Source: a virus. Taken from it: 41,052 bases of DNA. A program made the position numbers and the translations under genes. The first letter of the stretch is position 1, and every line of letters begins with the position of its first letter. Under the pieces are notes generated by a model. The model had not been told where the DNA came from. It was given only the letters and a program-made list of their open reading frames with translations, and searched no databases. The stretch covers positions 1 through 41,052 of the IMG/VR virus record IMGVR_UViG_3300037247_000308; one strand, 5' to 3'. Positions 38,170 through 41,052 of the stretch are shown here, piece by piece.

Positions 38170-38433
38170 ATGAAGATTAAATGGGGTAATAAAAACGATT
38201 CATTAACCATTACGGCAGATAATAGCTATGATAAACTGTTTTTAAGTATAATAGAAAAACAAGTTTGTGACCGGGGAGTATATGTAATTTCAATTCAAAG
38301 CAGACTTTCAGACGCACAAAAGAAAATGCACGAAAAATGTAATAAAGTAGTAGAGCTTGAAACATTATTAAAAGAACGTTCCTTAAGAGGCAGAATATAT
38401 AAGCTTCTTGGCTTAGGCGATTGGAACTGGTAA
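38170..38433 (+). CDS. Small helical protein, 87 aa
   Basis: AAAGGGG site. Beta-like start (KIKWGNKNDSLTITADNSYD), a coiled-coil helix in the middle and the end LKERSLRGRIYKLLGLGDWN. Soluble; no family recognised. Confidence 0.65.
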   Translation: MKIKWGNKNDSLTITADNSYDKLFLSIIEKQVCDRGVYVISIQSRLSDAQKKMHEKCNKVVELETLLKERSLRGRIYKLLGLGDWNW

Positions 38434-38468
38434 TATAACAATTTTAATTTAAAGAAAGGTGGATTGGT

Positions 38469-38618
38469 ATGGAGCAAGTAAAAGAAGCGATTAAATTTTT
38501 GGCAGAAAAACTCAATGAAAATCTCACGGCAGACGAGGCACTTAAGTATTCACAGGCAGCGTTAAACCTAGCAAATTGCGAGGCTGTTACGAAAAATTCA
38601 AAACTAGGCAATCAGTAA
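38469..38618 (+). CDS. Helical microprotein, 49 aa
   Basis: GAAAGGTGG site. MEQVKEAIKFLAEKLNENLT then ADEALKYSQAALNLANCEA, a two-helix bundle. Similar short helical proteins occur before terminase genes in phages; no family recognised. Confidence 0.6.
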   Translation: MEQVKEAIKFLAEKLNENLTADEALKYSQAALNLANCEAVTKNSKLGNQ

Positions 38619-38646
38619 AATGAAGTTTTAACAATTCAATAGGCAT

Positions 38647-38662
38647 CTCTGCGGCGGCAGAG
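38647..38662 (+). repeat. Perfect CTCTGC-GGCG-GCAGAG hairpin
   Basis: 6-bp stem with a GGCG loop (38647-38662) in the 150-bp gap before the terminase genes and 16 bp before the terminator. A candidate processing or packaging signal. Confidence 0.5.
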
Positions 38663-38678
38663 GATTCCACAATATAAA

Positions 38679-38722
38679 GGCAAGCCGGACAGGGCTGTTT
38701 CCCCTGTGGCTTGCCTTTTTTA
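38679..38722 (+). terminator. Rho-independent terminator before the packaging genes
   Basis: GGCAAGCC (38679-38686) with GGCTTGCC (38708-38715), inner ACAGGG/CCCTGT, then TTTTTT. Ends the envelope operon; the packaging genes need a separate promoter or read-through, neither seen clearly. Confidence 0.95.
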
Positions 38723-38736
38723 TTGCCTTGTTCAAC

Positions 38737-38766
38737 TTTTATGAACAATGAGTTTTTATGAACAAT
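38737..38766 (+). repeat. 13-bp direct repeat TTTTATGAACAAT, 17-bp period
   Basis: Copies at 38737-38749 and 38754-38766, immediately before the ATG at 38768. No Shine-Dalgarno site is present here. Possible terminase-binding (pac/cos) or regulatory site. Confidence 0.6.
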
Positions 38767-38767
38767 A

Positions 38768-39010
38768 ATGGATGCTTTCGGATTTATCAAGATGATAGGA
38801 ATGTGGCCACGCACAGAACCGCCTTCGTTGTGGTGGAGCACAGAAAGGCCGGGGCAGATAGCCACTAACTCAGAACTACATAGGTGGTTCAAGAAAGGCT
38901 CTATAATAATAAACTACCGCCGGGCATGGTCAAAAATGAAAATTACAGGAGATGTTTATAGTATAGTGATTCATCCAAAAAGTAAGAAGAATAAAATTAC
39001 AGTGAGATAA
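38768..39010 (+). CDS. Conserved phage protein upstream of terminase, 80 aa
   Basis: Pattern WPRTEPPSLWWSTERPGQIA, then RWFKKGSIIINYRRAW and SIVIHPKSKKNKIT resembles short proteins often found just before terminase genes (RP-x-EP-x-x-x-x-W, W-(x)2-KG-(x)3-I-N). Function unknown. No Shine-Dalgarno site before the ATG at 38768. Confidence 0.65.
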   Translation: MDAFGFIKMIGMWPRTEPPSLWWSTERPGQIATNSELHRWFKKGSIIINYRRAWSKMKITGDVYSIVIHPKSKKNKITVR

Positions 39011-39012
39011 TT

Positions 39013-40836
39013 ATGGTAGAAATATTAGAAATAACAGACGAAGAACTTGGAGTAGTTGAAGAAGTTATGGATATGAAGCGTAAGGCCGTTAGAACCCGCC
39101 TTGCACATGATTATCTTTATTACGCTCCCCGGTGCCATAAAATAGTAAATAAGGCCGGGCAACTTATACCATTCAAGTTAAATGAATCCCAACTATACGT
39201 CCACGGCCTCCTACAAAAGGAGTTAGACCGCAAAGGGTACATAAGGGCTATTATGCTTAAGTGTAGACAGTGGGGCGGTTCTACCCTTGTAGAATCATGG
39301 CTTGATCATAAAATCAGTTATCGTAAAGGAAAACGAGCGGTTATTATGACAGAGGCAGATTTAAGCCGGGATAATTTATTTAATATGGTGAAGACGTTCC
39401 ATGAGAATAAACCCAAACAAGTAAAGCCACAAACAAGGGCTAGTAACGAAAAAGCGTTGATATTCGACACCCCAAAGGGTAGTCCTGTAAAAGGATTAGG
39501 AAGCAGATATGATGTTAAAACTTGTGAGTCTAAAGGTGGCTTAGGTATTACTACTCATTACATACATTTATCCGAATATGCTTTCTTTAAAGATTCCGCC
39601 CTGAATACCGTAGCTGGCCTTTTAGAAAGTGTGCCCTCAGAACACCCGGCTATTCTTGGAACGCAAATTATAATAGAAAGCACAGCAAATGGAGTTGGCG
39701 GTATTTTTTACAACACATGGAAGGAATCAGAAAAGCAAGAGGCAATGAATAAACACCCCGAATATCTCAGGATATTTATTCCTTGGTTCTATCACACCGC
39801 ATATTGTAAGGCTATTACAAATGAACAACGACAGGAAATTAAGGATACATTAGACGATGACGAGAAATTTCTACTTAAACAGGAGCTTCCAAGCGGCGCA
39901 ATGGTCTCATACGAACAATTGGCTTGGAGACGATGGAAGATCAGCACGATGTCGGCACCAATGGGATACACGAAAGAAGAATACTTTCGGCAGTGGTATC
40001 CTGCAACGGCAGAAGAAGCCTTTATATATTCCGGGAAAACCGTATTTTCTGTATCAGACCTTCGAAATGCTCAAGAGGATGTATTTGAGCCTCAGTACGT
40101 GGGGGATTTCGATATGCATAAAGGCAGATTTGAAGCTAACGCAAAAGGTATGGTTAAGATATGGGAAAAGCCAATCCCCGGTGTTAAGTATGTAATCGGA
40201 GCCGATGTAGCAGAGGGATTAATACAGGGTGACTTTACATGCTGTGATGTTCTTAAGTTGCCTTACGGTGAACAGGTAGCGCAAATACACGGTAAGATAG
40301 ACCCGGATACCTTTGGTGAAATATTGAATTTTATTGGGAGATATTACAATAAAGCATTAATGGGAGTAGAGGCTAATAATCACGGCCTAACAACTTTAAC
40401 TACTCTTAAAAGATTGAATTATTCCAATCTATATCAGAGAGAGAAACTTGACAGTATTGGTGATGGTAAAAAAGCAAAACAAGCCGGATGGCTCACCACA
40501 AAAAAATCTAAATATAAGATTATAGACGGTTTAAGAAGTGCGCTCCGGGATGGAGAGAGTGGTGTAAATTGTTCTGAAAGCCTGAAAGAAATGGGTGAAT
40601 TTACTATTCACGAAGGCGATAACGGTAGCTGTACTTACGGAGCAAAGTTAGGATGTTTTGATGATCGTGTTATTAGTTTAGCAATTGCCCTTGAAATGTT
40701 ATACACAGTTCCTAAAATGAGAGATAAAAGGGATGCAGCTATAGCTAAGAAGAAAAAGGCTTCTGGTTGGAAGCCTAATTATGAATCCGAAGAAACGGTG
40801 ACAGCAAGGAGAAAGAACGAATATGCCGCAAATTAA
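39013..40836 (+). CDS. terL: Terminase large subunit, 607 aa
   Basis: N-terminal packaging ATPase: Walker A-like KCRQWGGSTLVESW around residue 84-95, an acidic region with LSEYAFFKD near 190 and coupling motif IIIESTANGVGG near 222. C-terminal RNase H-like nuclease: VIGADVAEGLIQGDF near 395, then VEANNHGLTTLTTLKRL, and DDRVISLAIALEM near 549 for the metal site. Full length for phage TerL. Drives DNA into proheads and cuts the concatemer. The portal gene begins 14 nt before its end, as expected for a packaging operon. Confidence 0.97.
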   Translation: MVEILEITDEELGVVEEVMDMKRKAVRTRLAHDYLYYAPRCHKIVNKAGQLIPFKLNESQLYVHGLLQKELDRKGYIRAIMLKCRQWGGSTLVESWLDHKISYRKGKRAVIMTEADLSRDNLFNMVKTFHENKPKQVKPQTRASNEKALIFDTPKGSPVKGLGSRYDVKTCESKGGLGITTHYIHLSEYAFFKDSALNTVAGLLESVPSEHPAILGTQIIIESTANGVGGIFYNTWKESEKQEAMNKHPEYLRIFIPWFYHTAYCKAITNEQRQEIKDTLDDDEKFLLKQELPSGAMVSYEQLAWRRWKISTMSAPMGYTKEEYFRQWYPATAEEAFIYSGKTVFSVSDLRNAQEDVFEPQYVGDFDMHKGRFEANAKGMVKIWEKPIPGVKYVIGADVAEGLIQGDFTCCDVLKLPYGEQVAQIHGKIDPDTFGEILNFIGRYYNKALMGVEANNHGLTTLTTLKRLNYSNLYQREKLDSIGDGKKAKQAGWLTTKKSKYKIIDGLRSALRDGESGVNCSESLKEMGEFTIHEGDNGSCTYGAKLGCFDDRVISLAIALEMLYTVPKMRDKRDAAIAKKKKASGWKPNYESEETVTARRKNEYAAN

Positions 40837-41052
40837 GGAAAAAGAAAAGGGTACACCTACAATAGAGATTAAAGATGAATCTGAAATATATGCTTTAGGA
40901 GCTAGATTATATAAAAGATTTATTTGTTGGAAAGATAAAAAGCGCAAGATAGAAGAACAATGGCTGAAAAATTTAAGAGCGTATAATAGCGTATATGATG
41001 CAGAGACTAGAGCAGGGTTCGACCCGAATGGAAGTTCGCAATACATAGGTAT
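40823..41052 (+). CDS. Portal protein, 5' part (runs off the right edge)
   Basis: AAGGAGAAAGAACGAAT precedes the ATG at 40823. 76 residues are visible: acidic start, then LYKRFICWKDKKRKIEEQWL, NLRAYNSVYDAETRA and GFDPNGSSQYIG, the typical N-terminal stretch of podovirus-type portal proteins. No stop in the window. Would form the dodecameric portal at the prohead vertex. Confidence 0.8.
   Translation, partial: MPQIKEKEKGTPTIEIKDESEIYALGARLYKRFICWKDKKRKIEEQWLKNLRAYNSVYDAETRAGFDPNGSSQYIG

Overview
The window is part of a tailed bacteriophage genome, most likely lytic: no integrase or CI-type repressor is seen, and the one recombination-linked protein (at 13428) is only a directionality-factor-like family member. 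Evidence for a phage is the large terminase subunit and the start of a portal gene at the right edge, a T7 gp4/Twinkle-like primase-helicase, a bacterial-type SSB, several phage-typical nucleases, six tRNA or tRNA-like genes, and dense short overlapping genes with strong Shine-Dalgarno sites. DNA is A+T-rich, the standard bacterial code fits, and promoters are sigma70-like, so the host is a bacterium. A lipobox protein and a twin-arginine signal show use of host export routes. The host itself cannot be named from the sequence.

Layout. (1) 1-9537: the 3' part of a giant gene (at least 3178 codons) joining a methylase-like fold, an SNF2 helicase, a metallopeptidase-like motif and a hydrophobic C-terminus, a polyvalent protein of the DarB type. 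Two small genes follow. (2) 10019-10763: two leftward zinc-ribbon genes with a highly structured 5' leader, and a back-to-back rightward promoter whose first gene looks leaderless. (3) 10771-23727: rightward replication and nucleotide-metabolism operon (DUF7873-like and Gp3-like proteins, SSB, PD-(D/E)XK-like proteins, primase-helicase, Nmad1-like protein, polynucleotide-kinase-like protein, DUF3850), interrupted at 12300-12800 by a tRNA block, and ended by a strong terminator. (4) 23726-29740: leftward island of 24 very small, mostly unrecognised genes under one promoter. (5) 29878-32000: rightward, a DnaD/O-like replication initiator containing iteron-like repeats, then a possible packaging-related protein and small genes. 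(6) 32005-38720: metallopeptidase-like protein, three tRNAs, many membrane or exported proteins (Tat substrate, glutaredoxin-like, holin-like, alpha/beta hydrolase, lipoprotein, tail-anchored protein), then a terminator. (7) 38768-41052: small protein, terminase large subunit, portal start.

How it fits together. The rightward early operon supplies replication and recombination; the leftward island is typical of host-takeover or anti-defence accessory genes; the right end starts the virion operon. The giant protein at the left edge probably closes the virion operon of the other genome end, so this window is roughly the non-structural part of the genome.

The most unusual element is at 12410-12579: a tRNA gene whose 3' half (T-arm and acceptor strand) precedes its 5' half (acceptor strand and D-arm), with a perfect 10-bp match between the acceptor strands, that is, a permuted tRNA-like gene. 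Also notable are exact 19-35-nt repeats placed directly over ribosome binding sites of unrelated genes, a hairpin enclosing a 10-codon ORF, and a phage-encoded Tat-signal protein.
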